Shown here piece by piece: positions 10,768-18,987 of a stretch of DNA of 28,709 bases. Position numbers and translations under genes: made by a program. Each line of letters begins with the position of its first letter. Within the stretch, counting starts at the first letter, position 1. The stretch is from an uncultured Alphaproteobacteria bacterium. Its GTDB lineage: Bacteria > Pseudomonadota > Alphaproteobacteria > HIMB59. The stretch lies in the NCBI GenBank assembly GCA_902595525.1, contig CACJQJ010000008.1, forward strand, positions 1-28,709. The letters run 5' to 3'. The notes beneath the pieces were generated by a model that searched no databases, was not told where the DNA came from, and saw nothing but the letters and a program-made list of their open reading frames with translations.

Positions 10768-11135
10768 TGATACAAGCAGAGTCAAATTTACAAGTAGCAG
10801 ATAATTCCGGAGCTCGATTAATAAGCTGCATAAAAGTTATCGGTGGATCAAAAAGAAGATATGCAAGAATAGGAGACATTATTGTTGTTTCAGTCAAAGA
10901 CGCTATTCCAAGATCTAAAGTTAAAAAAGGTGAAGTACAAAGAGCTATTATAGTAAGAACAAAAAAGCCATTAATTAGGGAAGACGGTACATCAATTAAA
11001 TTTGACTCTAACGCAGCTGTTCTTTTAGATAAACAAAATGAACCAATTGGAACAAGAATTTTTGGACCTGTTACAAGAGAGCTTAGAAAAAGAAATATGA
11101 TGAAAATAGTTAGTTTAGCTCCTGAGGTATTATAA
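10767..11135 (+). CDS. rplN: 50S ribosomal protein L14
   Basis: L14 lies on the subunit interface and is the binding site of the silencing factor RsfS. Length is 122 aa, the standard size. It contains the signature [26 protein letters not shown] and the [15 protein letters not shown]-terminal region. Both ends overlap neighbours by 1 nt (TAATG). Confidence 0.98.
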   Translation: MIQAESNLQVADNSGARLISCIKVIGGSKRRYARIGDIIVVSVKDAIPRSKVKKGEVQRAIIVRTKKPLIREDGTSIKFDSNAAVLLDKQNEPIGTRIFGPVTRELRKRNMMKIVSLAPEVL

Positions 11136-11443
11136 TGATTAAAAAATACAAAAAAGGTGACGAAGTTATTGTGAGAGTCGGTAAAGACAAAGGTAAGATA
11201 GGAAAGATTTCAAAAATCATAAACTCTGCTGATAAAGTTGTGATATCAGGTGTTAACGTAAGTAAAAAACATCAAAAGCCATCTCAAGAGTCTAAAGGGG
11301 GTATTGTTGACAAAGAAATGCCAATTCATATTTCAAATATTTTGGCTTATGACTCGAAATCTAAAAAATCCTCTAAAGTAGGTTTCAAAATTGAAAGTGG
11401 AAAAAAAATTAGAATTTTAAAATCATCAGGAGATAAATACTAA
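11135..11443 (+). CDS. rplX: 50S ribosomal protein L24
   Basis: L24 is an assembly initiator protein for the 50S subunit. Length is 102 aa, as expected. It has the N-terminal KOW motif (KKGDEVIVRVGKDKGKIG) and the VNVSKKHQKPSQESKGGI loop followed by KEMPIHISNI. Its start overlaps rplN by 1 nt and its stop overlaps rplE by 1 nt. Confidence 0.96.
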   Translation: MIKKYKKGDEVIVRVGKDKGKIGKISKIINSADKVVISGVNVSKKHQKPSQESKGGIVDKEMPIHISNILAYDSKSKKSSKVGFKIESGKKIRILKSSGDKY

Positions 11444-11979
11444 TGACAAATTCAGTTCAAGAACTTTTCAATGTCTCAGACCAGTTAGCCAAAAATCTAG
11501 AAATATCTCATAAGCTTGCTGTTCCAAAAATATCAAAAATAGTAATTAATGCAGGTATCGGTGCTATTAAAGAGGATAACAAAGCCATTGAAAAAATAAA
11601 AAAAGATTTATCTCTTATAACTGGTCAATCACCAGTCGTTAGAATGTCAAAAAAAGCTATTGCCTCTTTTAAAGTTAGAAAAGGAATGCCAGTAGGGCTT
11701 TCTGTTACTCTCAGAAAAAATATGATGATGGAGTTTTATGATAGACTTGTAAATATTGCTATGCCTCGTATTAAAGACTTCAGAGGTTATAACAAAAAGT
11801 CATTTGATGGCCAAGGTAACATTACCATAGGTATTAAAGATCATATTATTTTTCCTGAAATTAGCGTTGAAAATGTTGAAAATATCTTCGGTTTTGATAT
11901 CACTATTGCCACTTCTGCAAATAATGACAAAGAGGGGTATGAACTTTTAAAATTAATGAATTTTCCATTTCTGAATTAA
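11443..11979 (+). CDS. rplE: 50S ribosomal protein L5
   Basis: L5 binds 5S rRNA and contacts the P-site tRNA. Length is 178 aa (E. coli 179). Conserved segments include [14 protein letters not shown], the [22 protein letters not shown] region and the C-terminal [12 protein letters not shown]. It is tightly placed between rplX and rpsN. Confidence 0.97.
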   Translation: MTNSVQELFNVSDQLAKNLEISHKLAVPKISKIVINAGIGAIKEDNKAIEKIKKDLSLITGQSPVVRMSKKAIASFKVRKGMPVGLSVTLRKNMMMEFYDRLVNIAMPRIKDFRGYNKKSFDGQGNITIGIKDHIIFPEISVENVENIFGFDITIATSANNDKEGYELLKLMNFPFLN

Positions 11980-11981
11980 CC

Positions 11982-12287
11982 ATGGCAAAACAAAGCGCAA
12001 TACAAAAAAATATAAATAGAAAAGTACTGATCGATAGACTCAGTGAAAAAAGAAAAAAATTAAAAAGTCTCTTATCCAATAAAGATTTACCATTTGAAGA
12101 AAGAGTAAAGATACAAATGAAACTTGAGTCATTACCTAGAAATTCATCTAGAATAAGATACCGAAACAGATGTTTCCTATCTGGTAGGCCTCGTGGTGTT
12201 TATAGTAAATTTAATTTATCTAGAATAGCTATCAGAGATATGGCTGGTAAGGGTCAAATACCTGGTTTAACGAAAGCGAGTTGGTAG
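11982..12287 (+). CDS. rpsN: 30S ribosomal protein S14 (zinc-independent long form)
   Basis: S14 is a 30S head protein. Length is 101 aa, the long C-minus form: a single Cys ([12 protein letters not shown]) replaces the CxxC...CxxC zinc ribbon of the short form. The C-terminal [27 protein letters not shown] ending is typical. It starts 2 nt after rplE and ends 1 nt before rpsH. Confidence 0.97.
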   Translation: MAKQSAIQKNINRKVLIDRLSEKRKKLKSLLSNKDLPFEERVKIQMKLESLPRNSSRIRYRNRCFLSGRPRGVYSKFNLSRIAIRDMAGKGQIPGLTKASW

Positions 12288-12288
12288 T

Positions 12289-12675
12289 ATGAGTGACACT
12301 CTAGCAGATATGATTACTAGAATAAGAAATGGCCAAAAAGCCAATAAAGTTTCAGTTAAAGCGATATTTTCAAAATTAAATGTTAATGTTTGTGATGTGT
12401 TAAAAAAAGAGGGATATATTGAAAATTTTGAAATTCTAGGTGACACAAAGAAAGATATCTCAATTACACTTAAATATTACAAAGGCTCACCGCTAATTAA
12501 TAAAATCGAAAAGATTACAAAACAAGGATGTAGAGTTTATAGTTCTGTAGACGAAATTCCTAAGACTATCGGAGGTTTAGGTACCACAATTTTATCGACT
12601 TCAATGGGCGTAATGTCTGACTCTGATGCAAGGGAAAAAAAAGTAGGAGGGGAAGTGCTGATAAGCGTTTTCTAA
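12289..12675 (+). CDS. rpsH: 30S ribosomal protein S8
   Basis: S8 is a primary 16S rRNA binder of the platform region and regulates the spc operon in E. coli. Length is 128 aa (E. coli 130). It starts SDTLADMITRIRNGQ and ends with the conserved GGLGTTILSTSMGVMSD and GGEVLISVF region. I did not see a clear S8-binding hairpin near rplE, but I could not fold the RNA. rplF follows after 3 nt. Confidence 0.97.
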   Translation: MSDTLADMITRIRNGQKANKVSVKAIFSKLNVNVCDVLKKEGYIENFEILGDTKKDISITLKYYKGSPLINKIEKITKQGCRVYSSVDEIPKTIGGLGTTILSTSMGVMSDSDAREKKVGGEVLISVF

Positions 12676-12678
12676 AAT

Positions 12679-13194
12679 ATGTCAAGATTAGCAAGAAACC
12701 CTATTAATATTCCTGAAGATATAAAAGTTTCTATGAATGATAACGAAATTAATTTTGAAGGTAAGTTGGGAAAATCTTCAACTGTTCTTCCTGTTGGAAT
12801 TAAAGTTGACCATAAAGATAATCTTTTACATTTCTCTGGAGAAAATAAAGCACTTCTTGGAACTATTTATGCAAATGTTAAGAATGAAATTATTGGTAAT
12901 TCAAAAGGATTTGAAAAAAGACTTGAATTAATTGGAACTGGATACAAAGCTAATGTTTCTGGAAAAAAGCTCGTCTTATCACTTGGTTTTAGTCACGATA
13001 TCAACTTTGAAATTCCTGAGGGTATTTCTATAAAAGTTGAAAAAAATATTGTAGTAGTTACTGGTACAAGCAAACAATTAGTTGGTCAAGTTGCAGCTGA
13101 AATTAAGTCATTTAGAAAGCCAGAGCCTTATAAAGGTAAGGGTGTTCGATATGAAGGTGAAAGAATTTATAGAAAAGAAGGTAAGAAAAAATAA
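12679..13194 (+). CDS. rplF: 50S ribosomal protein L6
   Basis: L6 lies near the factor-binding site beside the sarcin-ricin loop. Length is 171 aa (E. coli 177). It starts MSRLARNPINIPEDIKV, has the repeated L6 fold, and ends with the RKPEPYKGKGVRYEGE signature and KEGKKK. The stop overlaps the rplR ATG by 1 nt. Confidence 0.97.
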   Translation: MSRLARNPINIPEDIKVSMNDNEINFEGKLGKSSTVLPVGIKVDHKDNLLHFSGENKALLGTIYANVKNEIIGNSKGFEKRLELIGTGYKANVSGKKLVLSLGFSHDINFEIPEGISIKVEKNIVVVTGTSKQLVGQVAAEIKSFRKPEPYKGKGVRYEGERIYRKEGKKK

Positions 13195-13541
13195 TGAGTA
13201 AAGATAAAACTAGAGCTGTTCGTAGAAAATTAAGAGTTAGAAAAAAATTGAGCAATATAAAAAAACATAAACTCTTAGTTTTTAGATCCTCCAAACATAT
13301 TTATGCTTCAGTATTATCTGAGAGTAATGATAAAACACTATGCTCATTTTCTTCAGTTAAATTAGAGAAAGCTGAGGGACAAAAAAAAGTTGATGTAGCT
13401 AAAATCGTTGGCTCAAAAATTGCCGAACTAGCTATAGAAAAAGGTATTAAAGAAGTAAAATTTGATAAAGGGTCATATAAGTATCATGGAAGGCTTAAAG
13501 TATTAGCTGATGCGGCAAGAGAAAAGGGTTTATCGTTTTAA
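13194..13541 (+). CDS. rplR: 50S ribosomal protein L18
   Basis: L18 brings 5S rRNA into the central protuberance. Length is 115 aa, typical. It has a basic N-terminal tail ([13 protein letters not shown]), then [15 protein letters not shown] and the C-terminal [21 protein letters not shown]. It overlaps rplF and rpsE by 1 nt each. Confidence 0.96.
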   Translation: MSKDKTRAVRRKLRVRKKLSNIKKHKLLVFRSSKHIYASVLSESNDKTLCSFSSVKLEKAEGQKKVDVAKIVGSKIAELAIEKGIKEVKFDKGSYKYHGRLKVLADAAREKGLSF

Positions 13542-14053
13542 TGTTAGAAAATAATACAAATAAAGAATTAATAGAAAAGCTTATTTCAGTTAGAAGAGTA
13601 TCTAAAGTTGTTAAAGGTGGAAGAAGATTTGGATTTGCTGCCCTTGTTGTAAGTGGTGATGGACAAGGTAGAGTTGGTTTTGGATCAGGAAAAGCTAAAG
13701 AAGTACCTGAAGCAATTAGAAAAGCTTCTGAAGAAGCCAAAAAAACAATGGTTAGAATTCCTTTAAGAGAGGGTAGGACTATTCACCATGATGTAAAAGC
13801 CAAATTTTCCTCAAGCACAGTAATTTTAAGATCTGCTCCAAAAGGAACAGGTATAATATCTGGTGGCCCATCTAGAGCTATCTTTGAGGCATTGGGCATT
13901 TCAGATGTTGTATCTAAAGCTATTGGAACAAAAAATCCACACAATATTGTTCGATCAACAATTAAAGCTTTAAAAAGTATCAATACACCAAAATCAGTTT
14001 CTTCTAGAAGAAGTATGGAGATAAATTCTGTAATTAGTAAAAGAGAAAACTAA
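13541..14053 (+). CDS. rpsE: 30S ribosomal protein S5
   Basis: S5 lies at the mRNA entry side and acts in decoding fidelity. Length is 170 aa (E. coli 167). It has the N-terminal double-stranded RNA-binding-like domain with [19 protein letters not shown] and [14 protein letters not shown], and the C-terminal [18 protein letters not shown] region. Only 2 nt separate it from rplO, so rpmD (L30), often found here, is absent. Confidence 0.97.
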   Translation: MLENNTNKELIEKLISVRRVSKVVKGGRRFGFAALVVSGDGQGRVGFGSGKAKEVPEAIRKASEEAKKTMVRIPLREGRTIHHDVKAKFSSSTVILRSAPKGTGIISGGPSRAIFEALGISDVVSKAIGTKNPHNIVRSTIKALKSINTPKSVSSRRSMEINSVISKREN

Positions 14054-14055
14054 GA

Positions 14056-14490
14056 ATGATAAATCAAATCTCAAAACAACGCCAAACAAATAGAAAAAGA
14101 AAAGGTAAAGGAATTGGTTCCGGATTAGGAAAAACAGCTGGTAGGGGGCACAAAGGCCAAAAATCTAGGTCAGGTGTTGCTGTTAGAAATTTTGAGGGTG
14201 GTCAAATGCCTATTTATAGAAAAACCCCAAAAAGAGGTTTTAATTCACTAAAAAAAATAAATCCTAAATCTTTAACTTTGTCTTTAATAAGTTTTAATAA
14301 ATTTAAAGAAAATTCTTTAATTGATAATAACTTTTTAATACAAGAGGGTTTCTTAAAAAAGAAAGACCATAAAAAATCAATTAAACTAATCGACTCAATT
14401 CAGTTTAAAAAGAAACTACAATTTAAAAATTTTAAGGTTACTCCTGGTGCAAAAAAAAGAATTGAAGAACTAGGTGGATCTACATCATAA
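14056..14490 (+). CDS. rplO: 50S ribosomal protein L15
   Basis: L15 is a late-assembly 50S protein. Length is 144 aa, the usual size. The N-terminal glycine- and arginine-rich tail is clear ([45 protein letters not shown]). The C-terminal globular part is Lys/Asn-rich and divergent but keeps [14 protein letters not shown]. secY follows after 9 nt. Confidence 0.95.
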   Translation: MINQISKQRQTNRKRKGKGIGSGLGKTAGRGHKGQKSRSGVAVRNFEGGQMPIYRKTPKRGFNSLKKINPKSLTLSLISFNKFKENSLIDNNFLIQEGFLKKKDHKKSIKLIDSIQFKKKLQFKNFKVTPGAKKRIEELGGSTS

Positions 14491-14499
14491 TTTTAGATT

Positions 14500-15828
14500 A
14501 TGAATATAAAAGTACCAAATATTGACTACAGCGAAGCAATAAAAAGCTCAGGTTTGTTCAGAAAATTAGGCTTTGTTTTATTTGCAATAGCCGTTTATCG
14601 TCTTGGAACATATATTCCTGTCCCTGGTATAAACTCAGCAGTTTTAGAACAAATATTTGAACAACATCGTGGGGGAATTTTAGGAATATTCGACATGTTT
14701 TCTGGTGGAGCTTTAATGCGTATGTCTATATTTACTTTAGGGGTTATGCCATATATTTCAGCATCTATTATAATGACACTAATGCAGTCATCCTTTGATA
14801 GTTTAAAAGCTCTTAAAGAACAGGGCACTCAAGGTAGGAAAAAAATTCAACAATACACAAGATATTTAACAATAGTTTTAGGACTTTTCCAAAGTTACGG
14901 TATTTCAAATGGTATACTAAATTTATCAGATACAGTAGATCCAACCTTAGGAAGTGTAGCTTTCTTTCAAATTTCTGCTGTTATAACAATGACATCTGGA
15001 ACTATATTTTTAATGTGGCTGGGTGAACAGATAACTGAAAATGGATTTGGAAGTGGAATTTCAATTATAATCTTCTCAGGAATTGTAGCCAATCTTCCTT
15101 TTGCTATTTTCAACACATTTGAACTTGGAAGAACTGGAGCTCTATCTGCTATTGCAATTATATCAATAATTTTTTTACTTCTCATATTAATAGTAATAAT
15201 TGTATTTATTGAAAGAGCTCAAAGAAGGTTATTAGTTCAATACCCTAAACGCCAAGTAGGGAATAAAGTATTTGGTGGTCAATCTTCTTATTTACCAATA
15301 AAAATAAATATTTCTGGTGTTATCCCAGCTATTTTTGCATCATCATTGTTACTATTTCCTAATACTATCTCTAATTTTTCACCTGAAAGTACTGGTTTCT
15401 TATCTAGTTTAGGATTTTACTTATCTCATGGAAAACCACTTTACATGGCGTTTTTCTTTGGCCTGATTGTTTTCTTTGCATTTTTTTATACCAGTATTGT
15501 TTTCAACCCTAAAGAACAGGCAGAAAATTTAAGAAATAATGGAGGTTTTGTTTTAGGTTACAGACCAGGTGAGCAAACAGCTACTTACTTAGAACACGTT
15601 ATTTATCGCCTAACATTTGTTGGTGCTATTTATCTAGGTTTAATTGCCTTAATTCCTGAATTTTTAATCGCTAGGCTATCAGTTCCTTTTTATTTAGGAG
15701 GGACAAGTCTTTTAATTGTTGTGATTGTAGCAATGGATTTCTTCTCACAGATTCAAACACAATTATTTTCTTCTCAATATGAAAAATTATTAAGTAAAAA
15801 TAAAATTTATAAAAGTAAATGGTTATAG
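14500..15828 (+). CDS. secY: Protein translocase subunit SecY
   Basis: SecY forms the inner-membrane channel for protein export and membrane insertion, with SecE and SecG. Length is 442 aa (E. coli 443), with about ten hydrophobic membrane segments. Family motifs include the first-helix YRLGTYIPVPGI, the FDMFSGGALMRMSIFTLGVMPYISASI segment (plug/TM2), GFGSGISIIIF, and the cytosolic loop ERAQRRLLVQY. The loop before the last helices (GYRPGEQTATYLEHV) is also normal. Its last 10 nt overlap the start of adk. Confidence 0.97.
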   Translation: MNIKVPNIDYSEAIKSSGLFRKLGFVLFAIAVYRLGTYIPVPGINSAVLEQIFEQHRGGILGIFDMFSGGALMRMSIFTLGVMPYISASIIMTLMQSSFDSLKALKEQGTQGRKKIQQYTRYLTIVLGLFQSYGISNGILNLSDTVDPTLGSVAFFQISAVITMTSGTIFLMWLGEQITENGFGSGISIIIFSGIVANLPFAIFNTFELGRTGALSAIAIISIIFLLLILIVIIVFIERAQRRLLVQYPKRQVGNKVFGGQSSYLPIKINISGVIPAIFASSLLLFPNTISNFSPESTGFLSSLGFYLSHGKPLYMAFFFGLIVFFAFFYTSIVFNPKEQAENLRNNGGFVLGYRPGEQTATYLEHVIYRLTFVGAIYLGLIALIPEFLIARLSVPFYLGGTSLLIVVIVAMDFFSQIQTQLFSSQYEKLLSKNKIYKSKWL

Positions 15829-16373
15829 TATTTATTGGCCCTCCTGGTTGTGGTAAGGGCACTCAAGCAAATATTTTAAAGGAAAGTATATTACCTGATC
15901 TGAATATTTTAACTGTCAGTTCTCTTTTGAAAGAGAAATCTCAAGATGAAAGTATTCTGGGAAAAGATATTAAAGATAAAATGGATAATGGTGACTTAAT
16001 CGAGGATACAATTGTGATTTCAGTGTTAAAAGAAAAAGTAAACACCTTGTCAAACGAGCAGATTTTGATTGATGGTTTTCCTAGAAGTTCAATTCAAGCT
16101 GACTCACTTCTTGAAATATTTGATAAGAAAGATTTAAGTATTATTAATTTTGATGTTGATGACGAACAACTTCTTCAGAGGATTAAAAAAAGGTCTATGG
16201 AAGAGTCTAGGGCAGATGATAGTTTTTTTGAAAAAAGACTCAAAATATATAAAAAATCACACCTTGAAATATTAAATTCACTTAAAAAAAATTACCCGGT
16301 TACTGATATTCAAGCCAACGATGAAATCAGCTCTGTAACTGCTAAAATCGTTGATAAACTTGGATTAAATTAA
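15819..16373 (+). CDS. adk: Adenylate kinase, short form without LID insertion
   Basis: Adenylate kinase interconverts ATP + AMP and 2 ADP. The location between secY and rpsM is typical of many bacteria. Length is 184 aa, the short type without the roughly 27-residue LID insertion. The P-loop is GPPGCGKGT (7-15), the AMP-site DGFPR is at 85-89, and RADD (131-134) followed by an Arg/Lys pair provides phosphate ligands. The usual STGD(L/M)LR motif that binds AMP is replaced by TVSSLLK (32-38), losing the conserved Thr, Gly-Asp and Arg. The gene starts 10 nt inside secY and has no Shine-Dalgarno. Confidence 0.92.
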   Translation: MVIVFIGPPGCGKGTQANILKESILPDLNILTVSSLLKEKSQDESILGKDIKDKMDNGDLIEDTIVISVLKEKVNTLSNEQILIDGFPRSSIQADSLLEIFDKKDLSIINFDVDDEQLLQRIKKRSMEESRADDSFFEKRLKIYKKSHLEILNSLKKNYPVTDIQANDEISSVTAKIVDKLGLN

Positions 16374-16384
16374 GGTAATTTATA

Positions 16385-16413
16385 TTGACTTTTAAATACT
16401 TTTTTAATAATTT
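16385..16413 (+). promoter_or_regulatory. Weak candidate promoter for rpsM-rpsK-rpoA-rplQ
   Basis: The 61-nt adk-rpsM spacer contains TTGACT at 16385-16390 (5 of 6 to -35 consensus). The -10 is unclear: AATAAT (16406-16411, 15-nt spacing) matches 5 of 6, while TAATTT (16408-16413) has 17-nt spacing but is poor. It would give a leader of about 16-18 nt that includes the AGGAG ribosome-binding site. Confidence 0.3.
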
Positions 16414-16422
16414 CACCAATTC

Positions 16423-16427
16423 AGGAG
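16423..16427 (+). promoter_or_regulatory. Shine-Dalgarno AGGAG deciding the TTG start of rpsM
   Basis: AGGAG lies 7 nt before the TTG at 16435. It is one of the few strong ribosome-binding sites in this window and supports TTG as the true rpsM start. Confidence 0.85.
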
Positions 16428-16434
16428 TTCTCAA

Positions 16435-16812
16435 TTGGCAAGAATAGCAGGTGTAAATTTACCAATAAACAAAAGAGCGCTAGTTTCTCTTACCTATATT
16501 CATGGTATAGGTCCTAAATATGCATTGGACATCTTGAAAGCAAACAGTTTAGATCCAACAAAAAGAATAAAAGATTTTTCTGAGGATGAAATCTCAAAAA
16601 TAAGAAAATCTATAGATGAAGGTTATACAGTTGAAGGTGATCTAAGAAGAGTAGTATCACAAAATATTAAAAGATTAAAAGATTTAGGATGTTACCGGGG
16701 TCTAAGACACAGAAAGCAACTTCCAACTAGAGGTCAAAGAACTCATACAAACGCAAGAACAAGAAAAGGAAAAGCTGTTGCTATAGCTGGAAAGAAAAAA
16801 GTAACAAAATAA
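16435..16812 (+). CDS. rpsM: 30S ribosomal protein S13
   Basis: S13 is a 30S head protein that bridges to the 50S and touches the P-site tRNA. Length is 125 aa. It starts at TTG with (M)ARIAGVNLP, the standard N-terminus, and ends with the basic tail [23 protein letters not shown] sequence and [12 protein letters not shown]. The TTG start is supported by AGGAG 7 nt upstream. It heads the alpha part of the cluster, with rpsK 5 nt downstream. No rpmJ or infA lies between secY/adk and this gene. Confidence 0.97.
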   Translation: MARIAGVNLPINKRALVSLTYIHGIGPKYALDILKANSLDPTKRIKDFSEDEISKIRKSIDEGYTVEGDLRRVVSQNIKRLKDLGCYRGLRHRKQLPTRGQRTHTNARTRKGKAVAIAGKKKVTK

Positions 16813-16817
16813 ATATA

Positions 16818-17216
16818 ATGGCTAAAAACGAAAAAAAAACCTCTGATAAAAAAAAATCAAAAAAAAGTTTTGGACAAAATGGTATTGTTCACATAAAAAG
16901 TTCCTTTAATAATACAATAGTTACAATTTCTGATGTAAGTGGAAATGCAGTCTCATGGTCGTCAAGTGGTTCAATGGGTTTTAGAGGTTCAAAAAAATCC
17001 ACCCCTTATGCAGCTCAAGTCGCCACTGATGCTGCAGGAAAAAAAGCATATGATATTGGCTTAAGAAAACTTGATGTTCTTATGAAAGGACCAGGATCTG
17101 GTAGAGAGTCTGCCTTAAGGGCTCTACAAAATATTGGTTTTATTATTAACAATATTAAAGACGTTACACCGCTTCCACACAATGGATGTCGACCTAAAAA
17201 GAAACGAAGAGTATAA
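16818..17216 (+). CDS. rpsK: 30S ribosomal protein S11
   Basis: S11 is a platform protein that shapes the mRNA exit and the Shine-Dalgarno cleft. Length is 132 aa (E. coli 129). After a Lys-rich N-terminal tail it has [39 protein letters not shown], and the conserved C-terminal end with [18 protein letters not shown]. rpoA follows after 23 nt that include AGGAG. Confidence 0.97.
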   Translation: MAKNEKKTSDKKKSKKSFGQNGIVHIKSSFNNTIVTISDVSGNAVSWSSSGSMGFRGSKKSTPYAAQVATDAAGKKAYDIGLRKLDVLMKGPGSGRESALRALQNIGFIINNIKDVTPLPHNGCRPKKKRRV

Positions 17217-17227
17217 ACTAAATTTAT

Positions 17228-17232
17228 AGGAG
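17228..17232 (+). promoter_or_regulatory. Shine-Dalgarno AGGAG deciding the TTG start of rpoA
   Basis: AGGAG lies 7 nt before the TTG at 17240, the same arrangement as for rpsM. It supports TTG as the rpoA start. Confidence 0.85.
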
Positions 17233-17239
17233 TATTAAA

Positions 17240-18268
17240 TTGATAGAGAACAATTGGATAACTTTGGTTAAACCAAATAAAGTTGATTATAAAATAAGTG
17301 ATAACAAGAAATTTGGAACAGTTGTCATTGAACCTTTAGAAAAAGGCTTTGGCACTACACTTGGAAATGCACTAAGAAGGGTACTTTTATCATCGTTACA
17401 AGGCACGGCTATATCTTCTATAAAAATTAATGGCGTTCTTCATGAATTTTCTACAATTGAAGGTGTTAGAGAGGACGTTACTGATATCATAATGAACCTT
17501 AAAAATGTTACTTTTAATTCCAAAAGTAACCACTCTCAAAAACTAAGTTTAAACGTGAAAGGACCTAAAGAGGTACTCTCATCAGATTTTGAAGAAAACC
17601 CAGAAGTTGAAATTGTTGATAAAGATGCTGTAATTATGAATGTTGACTCCAATAGAGAGGTAAGTTTAGAAATATTTCTAGATGTAAATAAGGGTTATAT
17701 ATCTGCTGAGAAAAATAAAGATAATGAAAATAAAAGTGTAGGACAAATTATGTTGGATGCCACTTATAGCCCTGTAAAAAGAGTTTCTTTTAATGTTGAA
17801 AACTCTCGTATAGGCCAAGACACTGAATTTGATAAACTTATTTTAGACATAGAAACTAATGGAACCGTATCCCCAGATGATGCTGCTGCTTTAGCTGCGA
17901 GAATTCTTCAAGACCAACTTAAGCCTTTTATTAATTTTGAAGAGCCTACAGAGGATGAAAGAAAAAAACTACAGTCATCTAATGAACCACAGTTTAATAA
18001 GAATTTACTTAAGAAGGTGGATGAGCTTGAACTTTCAGTTAGATCAGCTAACTGTTTAAAAAACGACAACATTTTCTATATTGGCGATTTAGTTCAAAAA
18101 ACTGAGGGAGAAATGTTAAGAACACCTAATTTTGGTAGGAAATCACTTGATGAGATAAAAGAGGTTCTATCTTCAATGAGTCTTAGCATGGGAATGGATT
18201 TACCAGGCTGGCCACCAGAAAATATAGAAGAGTTATCAAAAAAATATGAAGATCCTTTTAAAGTATAA
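17240..18268 (+). CDS. rpoA: RNA polymerase alpha subunit
   Basis: The alpha dimer scaffolds RNA polymerase assembly, and its C-terminal domain contacts UP elements and activators. Length is 342 aa, typical for alphaproteobacteria. The N-terminal domain (about 1-235) has [20 protein letters not shown]. The C-terminal domain (about 260-330) has [26 protein letters not shown] sequence and [12 protein letters not shown]. The gene starts with TTG behind a strong AGGAG. Its stop overlaps the rplQ ATG by 1 nt. Confidence 0.98.
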   Translation: MIENNWITLVKPNKVDYKISDNKKFGTVVIEPLEKGFGTTLGNALRRVLLSSLQGTAISSIKINGVLHEFSTIEGVREDVTDIIMNLKNVTFNSKSNHSQKLSLNVKGPKEVLSSDFEENPEVEIVDKDAVIMNVDSNREVSLEIFLDVNKGYISAEKNKDNENKSVGQIMLDATYSPVKRVSFNVENSRIGQDTEFDKLILDIETNGTVSPDDAAALAARILQDQLKPFINFEEPTEDERKKLQSSNEPQFNKNLLKKVDELELSVRSANCLKNDNIFYIGDLVQKTEGEMLRTPNFGRKSLDEIKEVLSSMSLSMGMDLPGWPPENIEELSKKYEDPFKV

Positions 18269-18624
18269 TGAAACACGGACTTAAACAACGAAAGTTAAAT
18301 AGAACTACTTCCCATAGATTAGCTTTACTTAAAAATTTGTCTATTAGTCTCATTAAGCACGAGTCTATCACTACAACAACTGAAAAAGCAAAAGAACTTA
18401 GACCTTTTATTGAGAAATTGGTAACAAAAGCTAAAAACGATAATTTAAGTAATAGAAAATATATATTATCCAAGCTTTTTAATAATAAGGAAGCTTGTCA
18501 AAAATTATTTTCTGAAATTTCTAAAGACCAAAAAAATAGAAATGGTGGATACACTCGTATTATCAAAAAAGGTAACAGGTTTGGTGATTTTGCGCACACA
18601 AGTATTATTCAATTCATAAAATAA
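18268..18624 (+). CDS. rplQ: 50S ribosomal protein L17
   Basis: L17 lies at the bottom of the 50S near the tunnel exit. Length is 118 aa. It starts [20 protein letters not shown], close to the family's RKLGR.SSHR motif, then has HESITTTTEKAKELRPFIEKLVT and the GGYTRIIKKGNRFGD segment. It is the last gene of the ribosomal cluster. crcB begins 6 nt after its stop, with no visible terminator. Confidence 0.97.
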   Translation: MKHGLKQRKLNRTTSHRLALLKNLSISLIKHESITTTTEKAKELRPFIEKLVTKAKNDNLSNRKYILSKLFNNKEACQKLFSEISKDQKNRNGGYTRIIKKGNRFGDFAHTSIIQFIK

Positions 18625-18630
18625 TTTCTA

Positions 18631-18987
18631 ATGTCATCTTATTTTGCACTCGTAATTGGTGCTATACTAGGATCTAGCTTACGTTACTTCTTCACTCTTT
18701 TAAATTTCACTATTCTAGGGCTACCCGCAGCAACTATATTAGTGAACATTATTGGATCTTCTATGGCAGGTTATTTTTTAAATAAATTTAATGGCGTAAT
18801 ATATATTTTTGTTTATATAGGTTTTTTTGGCAGTTTTACCACTCTTTCTTCCTTCAATATAGAACTATTTTCATTAGTTTCTGATAAATCTTTTATCAAA
18901 GCATTAATATATTTTTCTCTGAATATTTTTATATCTTTTATATTTTTTTATTTATTTCATATGATTAGTCTTAGATTTGCAAATTAA
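18631..18987 (+). CDS. crcB: CrcB/Fluc fluoride ion channel
   Basis: Fluc proteins are small dual-topology membrane channels that export fluoride. The 118-aa protein has four hydrophobic segments (about 2-24, 31-49, 56-75, 88-113). Family motifs are GAILGSSLRYF (10-20), the pore Asn in ILVNIIGS (Asn39) and GFFGSFTTLSSF (64-75), which corresponds to the usual GFxGGxTTFSTF with its central break and Phe box. The first Phe of that motif is Leu72 here. It lies 6 nt after rplQ, so there is no room for a fluoride riboswitch. Its 3' end overlaps the next gene by 11 nt. Confidence 0.9.
   Translation: MSSYFALVIGAILGSSLRYFFTLLNFTILGLPAATILVNIIGSSMAGYFLNKFNGVIYIFVYIGFFGSFTTLSSFNIELFSLVSDKSFIKALIYFSLNIFISFIFFYLFHMISLRFAN

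Noticed and set aside
12737..12931. Plus-strand open frame inside rplF
   Set aside because: It is a +1 shadow of rplF, rich in Leu/Ile/Lys with no homology I recognise.
16374..16434. Possible rpmJ or other small gene between adk and rpsM
   Set aside because: The 61-nt spacer is too short for L36 and contains no suitable frame; it holds a weak promoter candidate and the rpsM ribosome-binding site.
18977..18987. Frameshift joining crcB and rluC
   Set aside because: Both proteins are complete by family standards; the 11-nt overlap is in line with the packing elsewhere in the window.
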